Notes: generated from the letters alone by a model not told the origin. A stretch of 64,000 bases of DNA from Pseudomonas guariconensis (GCF_900102675.1 NZ_FMYX01000012.1:1-64000); one strand, 5' to 3'. Positions 1 through 8,572 are shown, numbered from the stretch's first letter. Numbers and translations: made by a program.

Positions 1-37
1 CGATTTGGTTAAGCGCTTTGCTCAACCGAGGCCGCGC

Positions 38-65
38 ATTCTACGCTTTCCTCTAAGTCTGTCAA
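38..65 (-). promoter_or_regulatory. sigma-70 promoter, proximal of three tandem (rRNA-type)
   Basis: Minus-strand TTGACA (60-65), a 16-base spacer and TAGAAT (38-43), followed by a GCGCGGCC discriminator. The upstream bases 66-100 are strongly A/T-rich, like an UP element. Transcription would leave the window at base 1. Confidence 0.75.
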
Positions 66-147
66 GCGTTTATTTTGAAGTTTTTTCCGAGAAACCCGTT
101 CAACTTCAACCGCTTAACTCGCTGCGATCTCTCGTAGCGGGAGGCGA

Positions 148-175
148 ATCATACAGCGTTAAAACCTGCTGTCAA
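148..175 (-). promoter_or_regulatory. sigma-70 promoter, middle of three tandem (rRNA-type)
   Basis: Minus-strand TTGACA (170-175), a 16-base spacer and TATGAT (148-153), followed by a C-rich start region. It has the same spacing and orientation as the promoters at 293-320 and 38-65. Confidence 0.72.
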
Positions 176-292
176 CTGCCTTTTTTCACCGCTGCCGATC
201 AGAAGACCGAAGCCCTTCCGATATTACCTGAAGCGTTCAACTCGTTGATTATCAAGGAGTTTTGCGTTTCGACTACGTCGGAAGTGGGGCGC

Positions 293-320
293 ATTATAAG
301 GGGATTCGAAACCCCGTCAA
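293..320 (-). promoter_or_regulatory. sigma-70 promoter, distal of three tandem (rRNA-type)
   Basis: On the minus strand a -35 TTGACG (315-320) is followed after 16 bases by a perfect -10 TATAAT (293-298) and a GC-rich discriminator (GCGCCCC). An A/T-rich stretch lies upstream, like an UP element. It is the first of three similar promoters in bases 1-345, a region with no credible gene. The array points out of the left edge, away from tyrS. Such an array with GC-rich discriminators is typical of stringently controlled rRNA operons; the rRNA itself is outside the window, so its identity is inferred. Confidence 0.75.
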
Positions 321-359
321 CACTTATTTTCAAAAAACCTTAATCCGGCTGAAAAGCAA

Positions 360-387
360 AGCGGGGAGGCCTGACGGCCTCCCCGCT
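360..387 (-). terminator. Rho-independent terminator of tyrS
   Basis: Perfect 12-bp stem (360-371 with 376-387) with a 4-base loop. On the minus strand it is followed by a T-rich run (TTGCTTTTC). It lies about 35 bases past the tyrS stop and separates tyrS from the rRNA-type promoters. Confidence 0.85.
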
Positions 388-423
388 TCTATATAGCTAC
401 TCCCAAAAATATGGAAGCCGGCC

Positions 424-1623
424 TTACTCGGCTTTCAAGGTAATGCGAGCGAAAGCTTTCTTACCCGCCTGGCAAACATGGGTCGCCCCGATGGCAAAGA
501 CGAAACCACGATCGACAACCACGCCATCCACCTTCACCCCACCTGCATTGAGCAGATCGCGAGCAGCGGCAGAGTTTTTCACCAGACCCGCCTTGTTCAG
601 CACCGCGGCGATCGGCATGTCTTCTGGTGCGGCCACCTCGATCTCTGGCAGGTCCTCCGGCAGCTCGCCATCCTTCATGCGGTTGCCCGCAGCACGATGG
701 GCATTGGCCGCAGCCTCTTCACCATGGAAGCGCGCCACAATCTCTTCGGCCAGCTTGATCTTGATGTCGCGCGGGTTGGCACCCTTCTCCACATCGGCTC
801 GGAACTGGTTGATCTCTTCCATGGAGCGGAAGCTCAGCAGCTCGAAATAACGCCACATCAAGGTGTCCGGAATGGAGACCAGCTTGCTGTACATCACCCC
901 CGGAGCTTCCTGGATGCCGACATAGTTGCCCAGAGACTTGGACATCTTCTTGACGCCATCAAGCCCTTCAAGCAAAGGCATGGTGACAATGTTCTGCGCC
1001 TCCTGGCCATAGGCACGCTGCAACTCGCGCCCCATCAGCAGGTTGAACTTCTGATCGGTACCACCAAGCTCCACGTCCGCCTTGAGCGCAACCGAGTCGT
1101 ATCCCTGCACCAGCGGATACAAGAATTCATGGATCGCAATCGGTTGGTTGCTGCTATAGCGCTTGTCGAAGTCATCGCGCTCGAGCATGCGCGCAACAGT
1201 GTACTGGGAGGCCAGTCGAATGAAGTCGGCCGGCGTCAGCTTGTCCATCCAGGTAGAGTTGAACGCGACTTCGGTCTTGGCCGGATCAAGGATCTTGAAT
1301 ACCTGCTGCTTGTAGGTCTCGGCGTTATCCAGCACCTGCTCCCGGGTCAACGGCGGGCGGGTCGCGCTCTTGCCACTCGGGTCACCGATCATGCCAGTAA
1401 AGTCACCGATCAGGAAAATGACCTGATGCCCAAGGTCCTGGAACTGGCGCAGCTTGTTGATCAGCACAGTGTGGCCCAGATGCAGGTCCGGCGCAGTCGG
1501 GTCGAAGCCCGCCTTGATACGCAGGGGCTGGCCGCGCTTGAGCTTCTCCACCAGTTCCGACTCGACCAATACCTCTTCCGCACCGCGCTTGATAAGCGCC
1601 AGCTGCTCTTCAACCGACTTCAT
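424..1623 (-). CDS. tyrS: tyrosyl-tRNA synthetase
   Basis: Class I aminoacyl-tRNA synthetase that charges tRNA-Tyr in the cytoplasm; 399 aa. The HIGH-type motif HLGH is at residues 48-51 and KMSKS at 226-230. The C-terminal roughly 60 residues look like an S4 RNA-binding domain. This layout matches the TyrZ-like subgroup found in pseudomonads rather than the E. coli TyrS type (inference). The start was set at MKSVEEQL; an in-frame start 15 codons upstream has no family match. It is divergent from the M23 peptidase gene and ends at a strong terminator before the rRNA-type promoters. Confidence 0.96.
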   Translation of the reverse strand: MKSVEEQLALIKRGAEEVLVESELVEKLKRGQPLRIKAGFDPTAPDLHLGHTVLINKLRQFQDLGHQVIFLIGDFTGMIGDPSGKSATRPPLTREQVLDNAETYKQQVFKILDPAKTEVAFNSTWMDKLTPADFIRLASQYTVARMLERDDFDKRYSSNQPIAIHEFLYPLVQGYDSVALKADVELGGTDQKFNLLMGRELQRAYGQEAQNIVTMPLLEGLDGVKKMSKSLGNYVGIQEAPGVMYSKLVSIPDTLMWRYFELLSFRSMEEINQFRADVEKGANPRDIKIKLAEEIVARFHGEEAAANAHRAAGNRMKDGELPEDLPEIEVAAPEDMPIAAVLNKAGLVKNSAAARDLLNAGGVKVDGVVVDRGFVFAIGATHVCQAGKKAFARITLKAE

Positions 1624-1836
1624 AGACAGACCCGCAAGGCTCAGATTCAAGGGGAGCCAACCATACAAGATCGGCCATCAATTACAAGTTTCGCAAAGGA
1701 ATGTGACCCGGATGACGCATTGCGGCGTCTACGCGCCCTTGCGCGAAACCGGATTTGGTTATATTTTATACAGTTATTTCATCTTCATCATGTCATTCAT
1801 CTTTTCCATTTCACCTTTTTCAAAGTCACCTCACCT

Positions 1837-3267
1837 ATGACCAACGAGACGCCTAAAGCGCCCCCGCTTTATCCGAAAAGCCATTTGTTGGCCGCCAGCG
1901 GCATTGCCGCCTTGCTCAGCCTGGCTTTGCTGGTATTTCCCTCCAGCGAAGTCGAAGCCAAGAAGACCACCCTCAGCCTGGAGCTGGAAACGCCGGCCGA
2001 GCAGTTGAAGGACGAGTCCAAGGCCGCCCCGCTGGTTCAAGCCGAGAACGACGAAGGCTCTCCTTTTGCCCAAGTCGAAGAGGGCGAACCACCCACCAAG
2101 CAGGCTGAGCAACAAGCGCCAGCTACCGAGGAAAAAGCCAAGGAGACCGCCGAGGCCAAGCTGCCCGGCCATCGTGAAGTCGCGGTCGCGCGCGGCGATA
2201 CCCTCTCCACACTGTTCGCCAAGGTTGGTTTGCCAGCCAACGTAGTCCATGACGTCCTGGCAAGCGGCAAGCAGGCCAAGCAGTTCAGTCAGCTAAAGCA
2301 TGGGCAGGTCCTGCAGTTCGAACTCGACGAAGACGGCCAACTGGCCAGCCTGCACAGCAAGATCAGCAACCTCGAGACCATACGCCTGACCAAAACAGCC
2401 AAGGGCTACAGCTTCAACCGGGAAATCAGCAAGCCGGTGGTGCGCACTGCCTATGCCCATGGCGTGATCAAAAGCTCGCTGTCGGCTTCCGCCAAGCGCG
2501 CCGGCCTGTCCCACAGCATGACCATGGACATGGCCCGCGTCCTTGGCTACGACATCGACTTCGCCCAGGACATCCGCCCTGGCGATGAATTCGACGTGGT
2601 GTACGAGCAGAAGGTCATGGACGGCAAGGTGGTCGGCACCGGCAACATCCTGTCCGCGCGCTTCACCAACCGCGGCAAGACCTATACCGCTGTGCGCTAC
2701 ACCAACAAGCAGGGCAACACCAGCTACTACACCGCCGACGGCAACAGCCTGCGCAAAGCCTTCATCCGTACGCCGGTGGATTACGCCCGCATCAGCTCGC
2801 GCTTCTCCGCTGGCCGCAAGCACCCGATCCTCAACAAGATCCGCGCTCACAAGGGTGTGGACTACGCCGCACCACGGGGCACGCCGATCAAGGCCGCCGG
2901 CGATGGCAAGGTACTTCTGGCAGGTCGCCGCGGTGGCTATGGCAATACCGTGATCATCGCCCACGGCAACTCCTACAAGACCCTTTATGGTCACATGCAG
3001 GGCTTTGCCAAGGGCATCAAGACCGGCAGCTCGGTCAAGCAAGGCCAGGTGATCGGTTACATCGGCACCACCGGCCTGTCCACGGGTCCACACCTGCACT
3101 ACGAGTTTCAGGTCAATGGCGTTCACGTCGACCCGTTGAGCCAGAAGGTGCCCATGGCCGACCCGATTGCCCGCTCCGAGCGCCAGCGCTTCCTGCAGCA
3201 GAGCCAACCCCTGATCGCCCGCATGGATCAGGAAAAGGCCACCCTGCTCGCCGCCAACAAGCGCTGA
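1837..3267 (+). CDS. M23-family peptidoglycan endopeptidase (MepM-like)
   Basis: 476-aa envelope protein: a short cytoplasmic N-terminus, one membrane anchor or uncleaved signal (about 18-36), a Glu/Ala/Lys-rich linker, an OapA/LysM-like region near 110-160, and a C-terminal LytM domain. Zinc ligands are visible at H338-x3-D342 and the HLH motif at 419-421. Proteins of this type cut peptidoglycan cross-links during growth. The reading frame stays open far upstream over tyrS on the other strand, but the ATG at 1837 (MTNETPKAPP) gives the normal family length. It is followed by anmK after 3 bases, so two cell-wall genes are probably co-transcribed. Confidence 0.9.
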   Translation: MTNETPKAPPLYPKSHLLAASGIAALLSLALLVFPSSEVEAKKTTLSLELETPAEQLKDESKAAPLVQAENDEGSPFAQVEEGEPPTKQAEQQAPATEEKAKETAEAKLPGHREVAVARGDTLSTLFAKVGLPANVVHDVLASGKQAKQFSQLKHGQVLQFELDEDGQLASLHSKISNLETIRLTKTAKGYSFNREISKPVVRTAYAHGVIKSSLSASAKRAGLSHSMTMDMARVLGYDIDFAQDIRPGDEFDVVYEQKVMDGKVVGTGNILSARFTNRGKTYTAVRYTNKQGNTSYYTADGNSLRKAFIRTPVDYARISSRFSAGRKHPILNKIRAHKGVDYAAPRGTPIKAAGDGKVLLAGRRGGYGNTVIIAHGNSYKTLYGHMQGFAKGIKTGSSVKQGQVIGYIGTTGLSTGPHLHYEFQVNGVHVDPLSQKVPMADPIARSERQRFLQQSQPLIARMDQEKATLLAANKR

Positions 3268-3270
3268 ACC

Positions 3271-4362
3271 ATGGCGCTTTATCTGGGTGTGATGTCCGGA
3301 ACCAGCCTAGATGGTTTGGACATCGCACTGATCGAACAACGCGAGCAGACCCACCTGCTCGCCACTCACTACACCCCCATGCCTTCTGATCTTCGTCAGG
3401 CGCTGCTTGCCCTCTGTGCCAGCGGCCCTGACGAGATCGCGCGTGCCGCATTGGCGGAGAACCGCTGGGCTAGCCTCGCCGCCAAAGGCATAAAACAGCT
3501 CTTGGCAAGCCAAGGCCTGGACGCCAGCGCCATCCGTGCAATCGGCAGCCACGGTCAGACCATCCGCCACGAGCCGGCCCGTGAATTCACTGTACAGATT
3601 GGCAATCCGGCGTTGCTGGCCGAGCTGACGGGCATCTGCGTTGTCGGTGATTTCCGCCGTCGTGACGTGGCCGCGGGAGGCCAAGGCGCCCCGTTGGTGC
3701 CTGCATTCCATGAGGCGCTGTTCAGCCACCTGGGGCAACGCGTGGCCATTCTGAACGTGGGCGGGTTCAGCAACCTCAGCCTGATCGAGCAAGACCAACC
3801 GGTCCGTGGTTTCGACTGCGGCCCAGGCAACGTGCTGCTGGACGCCTGGATCGAACGCAAGCGCGGCCAAACCTATGACGCCGATGGCGCCTGGGCCGCC
3901 AGCGGCCAGATCATCGATACGTTGTTGGACAAGCTTCTGGCGGACCCCTTTTTTGCAAGCAGCGGCCCCAAGAGCACCGGCCGTGAAGTGTTCAACCTTC
4001 CCTGGCTGGACGCCCATCTGGCAGCGCTGCCAGCCTATCGGGACGAAGATGTACAGGCCACGCTGCTGGAACTGACCGCCCGCAGCATCATTGACTCGCT
4101 GCTTGGCGCCCAATCAGGCACCGAGGCCCTGCTGGTCTGTGGTGGTGGTGCTCGCAATAGCGCATTGATGGGTCGCCTGGCAGCGCTGCTGCCTTGTGCC
4201 CAGGTCAGCAGCACAGCCGCCCATGGCGTGGACCCGGACTGGGTCGAAGCCATGGCCTTCGCATGGCTGGCCCATTGCTGCCTCGAACGCATCCCGGCCA
4301 ACCGCCCCAGCGTGACCGCCGCCCGGGGGCTGCGCGTTCTCGGGGCGATCTATCCAGCCTGA
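3271..4362 (+). CDS. anmK: anhydro-N-acetylmuramic acid kinase
   Basis: 363 aa. It converts anhydro-MurNAc plus ATP to MurNAc-6-phosphate in peptidoglycan recycling. The N-terminal phosphate-binding motif GVMSGTSLDG is at residues 6-15, DFRRRDVAAGGQGAPLVP follows near 125-142, and a second glycine-rich ATP loop (VCGGGARN) is near 290, all typical of AnmK. The start lies 3 bases after the M23 endopeptidase stop, so the two likely form an operon. Later recycling enzymes AmgK and MurU are encoded at 29.5-31.2 kb. It ends at a palindromic terminator shared with erpA. Confidence 0.96.
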   Translation: MALYLGVMSGTSLDGLDIALIEQREQTHLLATHYTPMPSDLRQALLALCASGPDEIARAALAENRWASLAAKGIKQLLASQGLDASAIRAIGSHGQTIRHEPAREFTVQIGNPALLAELTGICVVGDFRRRDVAAGGQGAPLVPAFHEALFSHLGQRVAILNVGGFSNLSLIEQDQPVRGFDCGPGNVLLDAWIERKRGQTYDADGAWAASGQIIDTLLDKLLADPFFASSGPKSTGREVFNLPWLDAHLAALPAYRDEDVQATLLELTARSIIDSLLGAQSGTEALLVCGGGARNSALMGRLAALLPCAQVSSTAAHGVDPDWVEAMAFAWLAHCCLERIPANRPSVTAARGLRVLGAIYPA

Positions 4363-4380
4363 CGAACCTGCACAACGCAA

Positions 4381-4404
4381 AACGCCGCGCAATTGCGCGG
4401 CGTT
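4381..4404. terminator. bidirectional terminator between anmK and erpA
   Basis: A perfect 24-base palindrome (10-bp arms around AATT), followed by TTTTCGTT on the plus strand and by T-containing sequence on the minus strand. It lies between two convergent genes. Confidence 0.85.
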
Positions 4405-4423
4405 TTCGTTGCAGGGCCCGGCC

Positions 4424-4774
4424 TCAGATCGAGAACGAGGAACCGCAACCGCAGGTGGTGGTGGCATTGGGGTTCTTGATCACGAAACGCGAACCTTCAA
4501 GGCCTTCTTGGTAGTCCACCTCGGCGCCTGCCAGGTATTGGAAGCTCATCGGGTCCACTACCAGGGATACACCCTCGCGCTCGACAATGGTGTCGTCCTC
4601 GGCCACTTCTTCATCGAAGGTGAAGCCGTACTGGAAGCCAGAGCAACCGCCGCCCGTCACGAACACACGCAGCTTCAGGCGATCATTGCCTTCCTCGCTG
4701 ACCAGGGTCTTCACCTTGTTCGCAGCACCTTGGGTAAATTCCAAAGCCGTGGGGGTGAAGGTTTCGACGCTCAT
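4424..4774 (-). CDS. erpA: A-type iron-sulfur cluster insertion protein ErpA
   Basis: 116 aa carrier that passes Fe-S clusters to apoproteins. The three conserved cysteines are C44 (GGGCSGFQYGF) and C108/C110 (CGCGSSFSI at the very end). The start MSVETFTP was chosen because it matches family length and has a GGGAG ribosome-binding site. The frame stays open 33 codons further upstream, but that part overlaps the promoter. A sigma-70-like promoter sits at 4820-4849. The neighbours anmK (convergent) and argC (same strand, separated by an inverted repeat) are functionally unrelated. Confidence 0.95.
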   Translation of the reverse strand: MSVETFTPTALEFTQGAANKVKTLVSEEGNDRLKLRVFVTGGGCSGFQYGFTFDEEVAEDDTIVEREGVSLVVDPMSFQYLAGAEVDYQEGLEGSRFVIKNPNATTTCGCGSSFSI

Positions 4775-4819
4775 GTTGACTCTCCCGGCGCAGTGTCGCC
4801 ATAAAACTCGATGACGCGC

Positions 4820-4849
4820 ATTATCCGCTTCTCCGAGAAAATTGGTCAA
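4820..4849 (-). promoter_or_regulatory. erpA promoter candidate
   Basis: Minus-strand TTGACC (844-849 of the 4 kb block), an 18-base spacer and GATAAT (4820-4825), about 45 bases before the erpA start codon. Confidence 0.55.
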
Positions 4850-4857
4850 CAATACGA

Positions 4858-4930
4858 AAGCTGCAAGTGACAAGCTACAAGCGGAAAGCCAATCCCGGCG
4901 TGCTCACTTGTAGCTCGAGGCTTGCAGCTT
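4858..4930. repeat. imperfect inverted repeat, GCTTGCAGCTT family
   Basis: Two 24-base arms (4858-4881 and 4907-4930) match as reverse complements except for a central block of about five bases. The motif CTTGCAGCTT and its complement recur between prkA and yeaH (41163-41272), so this is a dispersed intergenic element and not a gene-specific structure. It may also act as a transcript end or stabiliser for argC. Confidence 0.65.
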
Positions 4931-4940
4931 ACCGCTGCGC

Positions 4941-5975
4941 TTAGGGCAGCAGACCCGCATGGGAGAGCCCCATGCGCTCGTCCAGACCGAACAGGATATT
5001 CAGGTTCTGTACCGCCTGGCCGGAAGCCCCCTTGACCAGGTTGTCGATCACCGACAGCACCACCACCAGGTCGCCCCCCTGAGGACGATGTACAGCGATG
5101 CGGCAGACATTGGCACCACGTACGCTGCGGGTCTCAGGATGGCTACCAGCCGGCATCACATCGACGAACGGCTCATCGGCATAGCGCTTCTCGAACAGCG
5201 CCTGCAGATCGACGGAAGTGTCGGCGACGGTCGCGTAAAGGGTCGCGTGAATACCGCGAATCATCGGCGTGAGATGCGGCACGAAGGTCAGCCCGACTTC
5301 CTTGCCAGCGGCTTGACGCAGGCCCTGGCTGATCTCCGGCAGATGGCGATGGCCCTTGACCGCGTATGCCTTCATGCTTTCGCCTGCTTCACAGAACAGT
5401 GAACCTACGGCTGCGCCACGCCCCGCCCCGCTCACCCCGGACTTGCAGTCCGCAATCAGTCGCGATGGATCAGCCAGGCCTGCCTCCAGCAGCGGCAGGA
5501 AACCCAGCTGAGTGGCGGTAGGATAGCAACCGGGCACTGCGATCAGGCGGGCCTGGCGGATCTTCTCGCGGTTGACCTCTGGCAGGCCATACACCGCATC
5601 CTTGAGCAGTTCCGGCGCACCATGGGGCTGGCCGTACCACTTGCCCCACTCCACTGCATCCTGCAGACGGAAATCCGCGGACAGGTCGATGACCTTGGTC
5701 CCGGCAGCCAGCAATTCGCCAGCCAGTGCGTGGGCAACCCCATGGGGCGTGGCGAAGAACACCACGTCACAGGCGCCCAAGGTCTTGCTGTCCGGCACGC
5801 TGAAGGCTAGGCCATCATAATGACCGCGCAGGTTCGGATACATGTCGGCGACCGCGACGCCCGCCTCGGAGCGCGACGTGATGACAGCGACCTCGGCCTG
5901 TGGGTGCTGTGCCAGCAGGCGCAACAGTTCGACACCGGTGTAACCCGTGCCGCCAACGATACCGACCTTGATCAT
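4941..5975 (-). CDS. argC: N-acetyl-gamma-glutamyl-phosphate reductase
   Basis: 344 aa. NADPH-dependent third step of arginine biosynthesis, giving N-acetylglutamate semialdehyde. The N-terminal Rossmann motif GGTGYTG (8-14) and catalytic C150 in VPGCYPTA are clear. Length is normal for the family and the ATG start has a purine-rich site (GAAGGGGCAAGCG) upstream. It is a single gene, away from other arg genes. It is transcribed divergently from hemJ, with a promoter at 6018-6046. Confidence 0.96.
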   Translation of the reverse strand: MIKVGIVGGTGYTGVELLRLLAQHPQAEVAVITSRSEAGVAVADMYPNLRGHYDGLAFSVPDSKTLGACDVVFFATPHGVAHALAGELLAAGTKVIDLSADFRLQDAVEWGKWYGQPHGAPELLKDAVYGLPEVNREKIRQARLIAVPGCYPTATQLGFLPLLEAGLADPSRLIADCKSGVSGAGRGAAVGSLFCEAGESMKAYAVKGHRHLPEISQGLRQAAGKEVGLTFVPHLTPMIRGIHATLYATVADTSVDLQALFEKRYADEPFVDVMPAGSHPETRSVRGANVCRIAVHRPQGGDLVVVLSVIDNLVKGASGQAVQNLNILFGLDERMGLSHAGLLP

Positions 5976-6017
5976 AACGCTTGCCCCTTCTTCAACGAGC
6001 CCACTGGAAAGCGCACG

Positions 6018-6046
6018 ATAATAGGGGTGCGGGGCCTCTGTAACAA
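6018..6046 (-). promoter_or_regulatory. argC promoter candidate
   Basis: Minus-strand TTGTTA (6041-6046), a 17-base spacer and TATTAT (6018-6023), 42 bases upstream of the argC start. Confidence 0.55.
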
Positions 6047-6116
6047 CTCTTCGGATGCCCCATTGGACGCTTGACCGTTACTATCTGACGACCGTGAATC
6101 CTGAAGGAACTCCCCC

Positions 6117-6542
6117 ATGCTTTATCTATGGATCAAGGCCCTGCATATCGTCAGCGTGGTCTGCTGGTTCGCCGGGCTGTTCTACCTCCCGCGCCTGTTC
6201 GTCTACCACGCCCAAAGTCAGGACAGCCTCAGCCTGGACCGCTTCGTCACCATGGAACGCAAGCTGTATCGCGGCATCATGAACCCAGCGATGATCGCCA
6301 CTTACGTCTTCGGCGCCTGGATGCTCTACCTCAATCCTGGCTGGCTGAGCCAGGGCTGGCTACACGCCAAGCTCACCCTGGTGGCGCTGTTGACCGTCTA
6401 CCACCATATGTGCGGCGCCCAGCGCAAACGCTTCGCTGCTGGCACCAATACTCGCGGGCATGTGTTCTACCGCTGGTTCAACGAAGTGCCGGTGCTGTTT
6501 CTGCTGGGCATCGTGATCCTGGTAGTGGTCAAGCCGTTCTGA
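6117..6542 (+). CDS. hemJ: protoporphyrinogen oxidase HemJ
   Basis: 141-aa polytopic inner-membrane protein of the HemJ family (UPF0093), which oxidises protoporphyrinogen IX to protoporphyrin IX in heme synthesis in bacteria without HemG or HemY. The N-terminal segment carries the conserved histidine (KALHIVSVVCWFAGLFYLPR, 8-27), and four hydrophobic segments are visible. The gene is isolated and divergent from argC. The start has a good site (GAAGGAA) 8 bases upstream. Confidence 0.9.
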   Translation: MLYLWIKALHIVSVVCWFAGLFYLPRLFVYHAQSQDSLSLDRFVTMERKLYRGIMNPAMIATYVFGAWMLYLNPGWLSQGWLHAKLTLVALLTVYHHMCGAQRKRFAAGTNTRGHVFYRWFNEVPVLFLLGIVILVVVKPF

Positions 6543-6662
6543 GCCCGAAGGATCATGTGCTGGCAGGCCCCTGAGGCTCGGGGCTGAGCCGGTAGCAAAA
6601 GGCAACACCTTCTCCGGCCACGCTGTACACTAGTCGCCCTTTTTCGGCCTCAGGAGCCTTGC

Positions 6663-7445
6663 ATGACCCGTTACGCCATGATTACCGGTGCTTCCAGCGG
6701 CCTAGGGCTTGCCCTGGCGGAAGCCCTGGCACGGCGTGGGCGCAACCTGATCTTGGTGGCACGCCACCGCGAGACCCTGGAGCCGGTCGCCATCGAGCTG
6801 ACCCAGCGCTTCGGCGTCGAAGTGCTGTTCCGGGCTTGCGACCTGAGCCAACCCCTACGCCTGTCGGGCTTCGTCCTGGAGCTCGAAGAAGGCGAGCGAC
6901 ACATCGACCTTTTGGTCAATTGTGCCGGCCAGCGGACCTATGGGCCGTTTCTCGCCCATGAATGGGCCGACGAACAAGACCTGCTGGAGGTCAACGTCCT
7001 CGCCCTGAGCCGCCTGTGTCATGCCATTGGCAACCTGATGGCTTTGCACGGAGGCGGACAAATCCTCAATGTCGCAGCCCTGGCCAGCGCCGCGCCCGGC
7101 CCGTGGATGGCCACCTACGCAGCCAGCAAGGCCTATGTGGTGAGTTTCTCCGAGGCGCTTCGCGAGGAGCTCAAGCGCACCGGAATCAAAGTCTCGGTCC
7201 TGTGCCCCGGGCCTGTGCGATCCTCGCGCCGACGCATCCCTCGGCTGGACGACAGCGCGCGCTGCCTGAGCCCGGAAGAAGTGGCGCTCTATACCGTACG
7301 CGCGCTGGACAAGAACCGCGCCCTGATCATGCCTGGACGACGCAACCGCTGGCTGGCGGCGATGCCTCGCCTGATGCCACGCTGGCTCACGCGCAAGCTG
7401 GCCGGCGTCATCCATCGGCGCTACTGCCCGGTCGGCGTCGAATAG
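6663..7445 (+). CDS. short-chain dehydrogenase/reductase
   Basis: 260-aa classical SDR. It has the cofactor motif TGASSGLG (8-15), NCAG near 83-86 and the catalytic Ser-Tyr-Lys set with YAASK near 152-156. An Arg in the strand-2 loop (ARHRET) suggests NADP(H) preference, by analogy. The substrate cannot be read from the sequence. The C-terminal basic tail (RRNRWLAAMPRLMPRWLTRK) resembles membrane-associated SDRs such as the DltE/YqjQ type. It has its own GGAG ribosome-binding site and is followed by hinT after 64 bases. Confidence 0.85.
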   Translation: MTRYAMITGASSGLGLALAEALARRGRNLILVARHRETLEPVAIELTQRFGVEVLFRACDLSQPLRLSGFVLELEEGERHIDLLVNCAGQRTYGPFLAHEWADEQDLLEVNVLALSRLCHAIGNLMALHGGGQILNVAALASAAPGPWMATYAASKAYVVSFSEALREELKRTGIKVSVLCPGPVRSSRRRIPRLDDSARCLSPEEVALYTVRALDKNRALIMPGRRNRWLAAMPRLMPRWLTRKLAGVIHRRYCPVGVE

Positions 7446-7509
7446 CCACTGGGCGAGCGTCGTCGTGCTGGGTACACTCGGCCCGGACACTCACCATGGA
7501 GTACGAGCT

Positions 7510-7848
7510 GTGGAGACTATCTTCACCAAGATCATCAACCGGGAGATCCCGGCGAAGATCATCTACGAGGACGACCAGGTTCTGGCCTTCCACGATATCG
7601 CCCCGCAGGCACCTGTGCATTTTCTGGTCATCCCGAAAAAGCCCATCCGCACCCTCAACGACCTGACCGAGGAAGACAAAGGCCTGGCCGGCCATATCCT
7701 GTTCACGGCCCAGCGCCTGGCCAAGGAACTCGGCTGCGAGGATGGCTTCCGTGTGGTCATGAACTGCAATGAGCTGGGCGGCCAGACGGTCTACCACATC
7801 CACATGCACGTGCTCGGCCAGCGCCAGATGCACTGGCCGCCGGGCTGA
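7510..7848 (+). CDS. hinT: HIT-family nucleotide hydrolase (HinT)
   Basis: 112-aa purine nucleoside phosphoramidase of the histidine-triad family. The HxHxH triad is visible in YHIHMHVLGQRQMHWPPG at the C-terminus. The start was set at GTG 7510 (METIFTKIINREIP), which has GGAG 8 bases upstream and matches family length; a longer frame from 7465 would add 15 unrelated residues. It lies between the SDR and coq7 genes on the same strand. Its cellular substrate in pseudomonads is not evident from context. Confidence 0.92.
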   Translation: METIFTKIINREIPAKIIYEDDQVLAFHDIAPQAPVHFLVIPKKPIRTLNDLTEEDKGLAGHILFTAQRLAKELGCEDGFRVVMNCNELGGQTVYHIHMHVLGQRQMHWPPG

Positions 7849-7913
7849 TCCAGGGCAACCGTCCCCTTCCCGATTGCGGTAAACTGTCGGGCACACTCTA
7901 GCGGAGGTGCCCG

Positions 7914-8561
7914 ATGGCTACCGAACGTCACTACTCGCCGCTCGACCGCTTGTTGCTGCAGGCCGATACTGCCATGCGCACCTTGCTGCCCTTCAGCGGC
8001 CAACCTGCCCGCCCATCCCCGGCCATCGTCCAACCCGATGCCGAACTGGACGAAAGCCAAACCCGCCATATTGCCGGCCTGATGCGGATCAACCATACCG
8101 GTGAAGTCTGCGCCCAGGCGCTGTACCAAGGCCAAGCCTTGACCGCCAAGTTGCCTGAGGTGCGCAAGGCCATGGAGCATGCCGCCGAAGAAGAAGTCGA
8201 CCACCTGGCTTGGTGCGAGCAACGCATCCGCCAGCTTGGCAGCCACCCGAGCGTGCTCAACCCGCTGTTCTATGGCATGTCCTTCGGCATCGGCGCCCTT
8301 GCCGGCCTGGTCAGCGACAAGGTCAGTCTCGGCTTCGTCGCAGCGACCGAACACCAGGTATGCAAGCACCTGGACGAGCACCTTGAGCAACTGCCCCAGG
8401 AGGATGAAAAGTCCCGGGCCATTCTCGAACAGATGCGTGTCGATGAAGAACAGCACGCCGAGTCTGCACTCGAAGCCGGCGGCTACCGCTTCCCAGCCCC
8501 TGTGCGCTTCGGCATGAGCCTGATGGCCAAGGTGATGACCAAAAGCACCTACCGCATCTGA
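7914..8561 (+). CDS. coq7: demethoxyubiquinone hydroxylase Coq7
   Basis: 215-aa di-iron carboxylate enzyme that hydroxylates 2-polyprenyl-3-methyl-6-methoxy-1,4-benzoquinone in ubiquinone synthesis. Iron ligands are recognisable in three places: the Glu of TGEVCAQALYQGQ, the EEEVDHL motif and, in the second half, TEHQV and DEEQHAESA. A hydrophobic pair of segments near 120-145 would let it dip into the membrane. A perfect GGAGGT site precedes the ATG. This is the oxygenase type used by pseudomonads in place of UbiF. Confidence 0.95.
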   Translation: MATERHYSPLDRLLLQADTAMRTLLPFSGQPARPSPAIVQPDAELDESQTRHIAGLMRINHTGEVCAQALYQGQALTAKLPEVRKAMEHAAEEEVDHLAWCEQRIRQLGSHPSVLNPLFYGMSFGIGALAGLVSDKVSLGFVAATEHQVCKHLDEHLEQLPQEDEKSRAILEQMRVDEEQHAESALEAGGYRFPAPVRFGMSLMAKVMTKSTYRI

Positions 8562-8572
8562 AGGGCACGAAC

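Noticed and set aside
5..343. Open frame of 112 codons in the left-edge region
   Set aside because: No family resemblance, and it overlaps three strong promoters on the other strand; treated as promoter DNA.
478..1836. Upstream 453-codon extension of the M23 peptidase frame
   Set aside because: It runs antisense through tyrS; the ATG at 1837 gives normal length and membrane anchor.
4858..4935. Possible CRISPR-like repeats in short palindromic gaps
   Set aside because: No regular repeat-spacer series; only paired inverted arms, so no CRISPR array is present.
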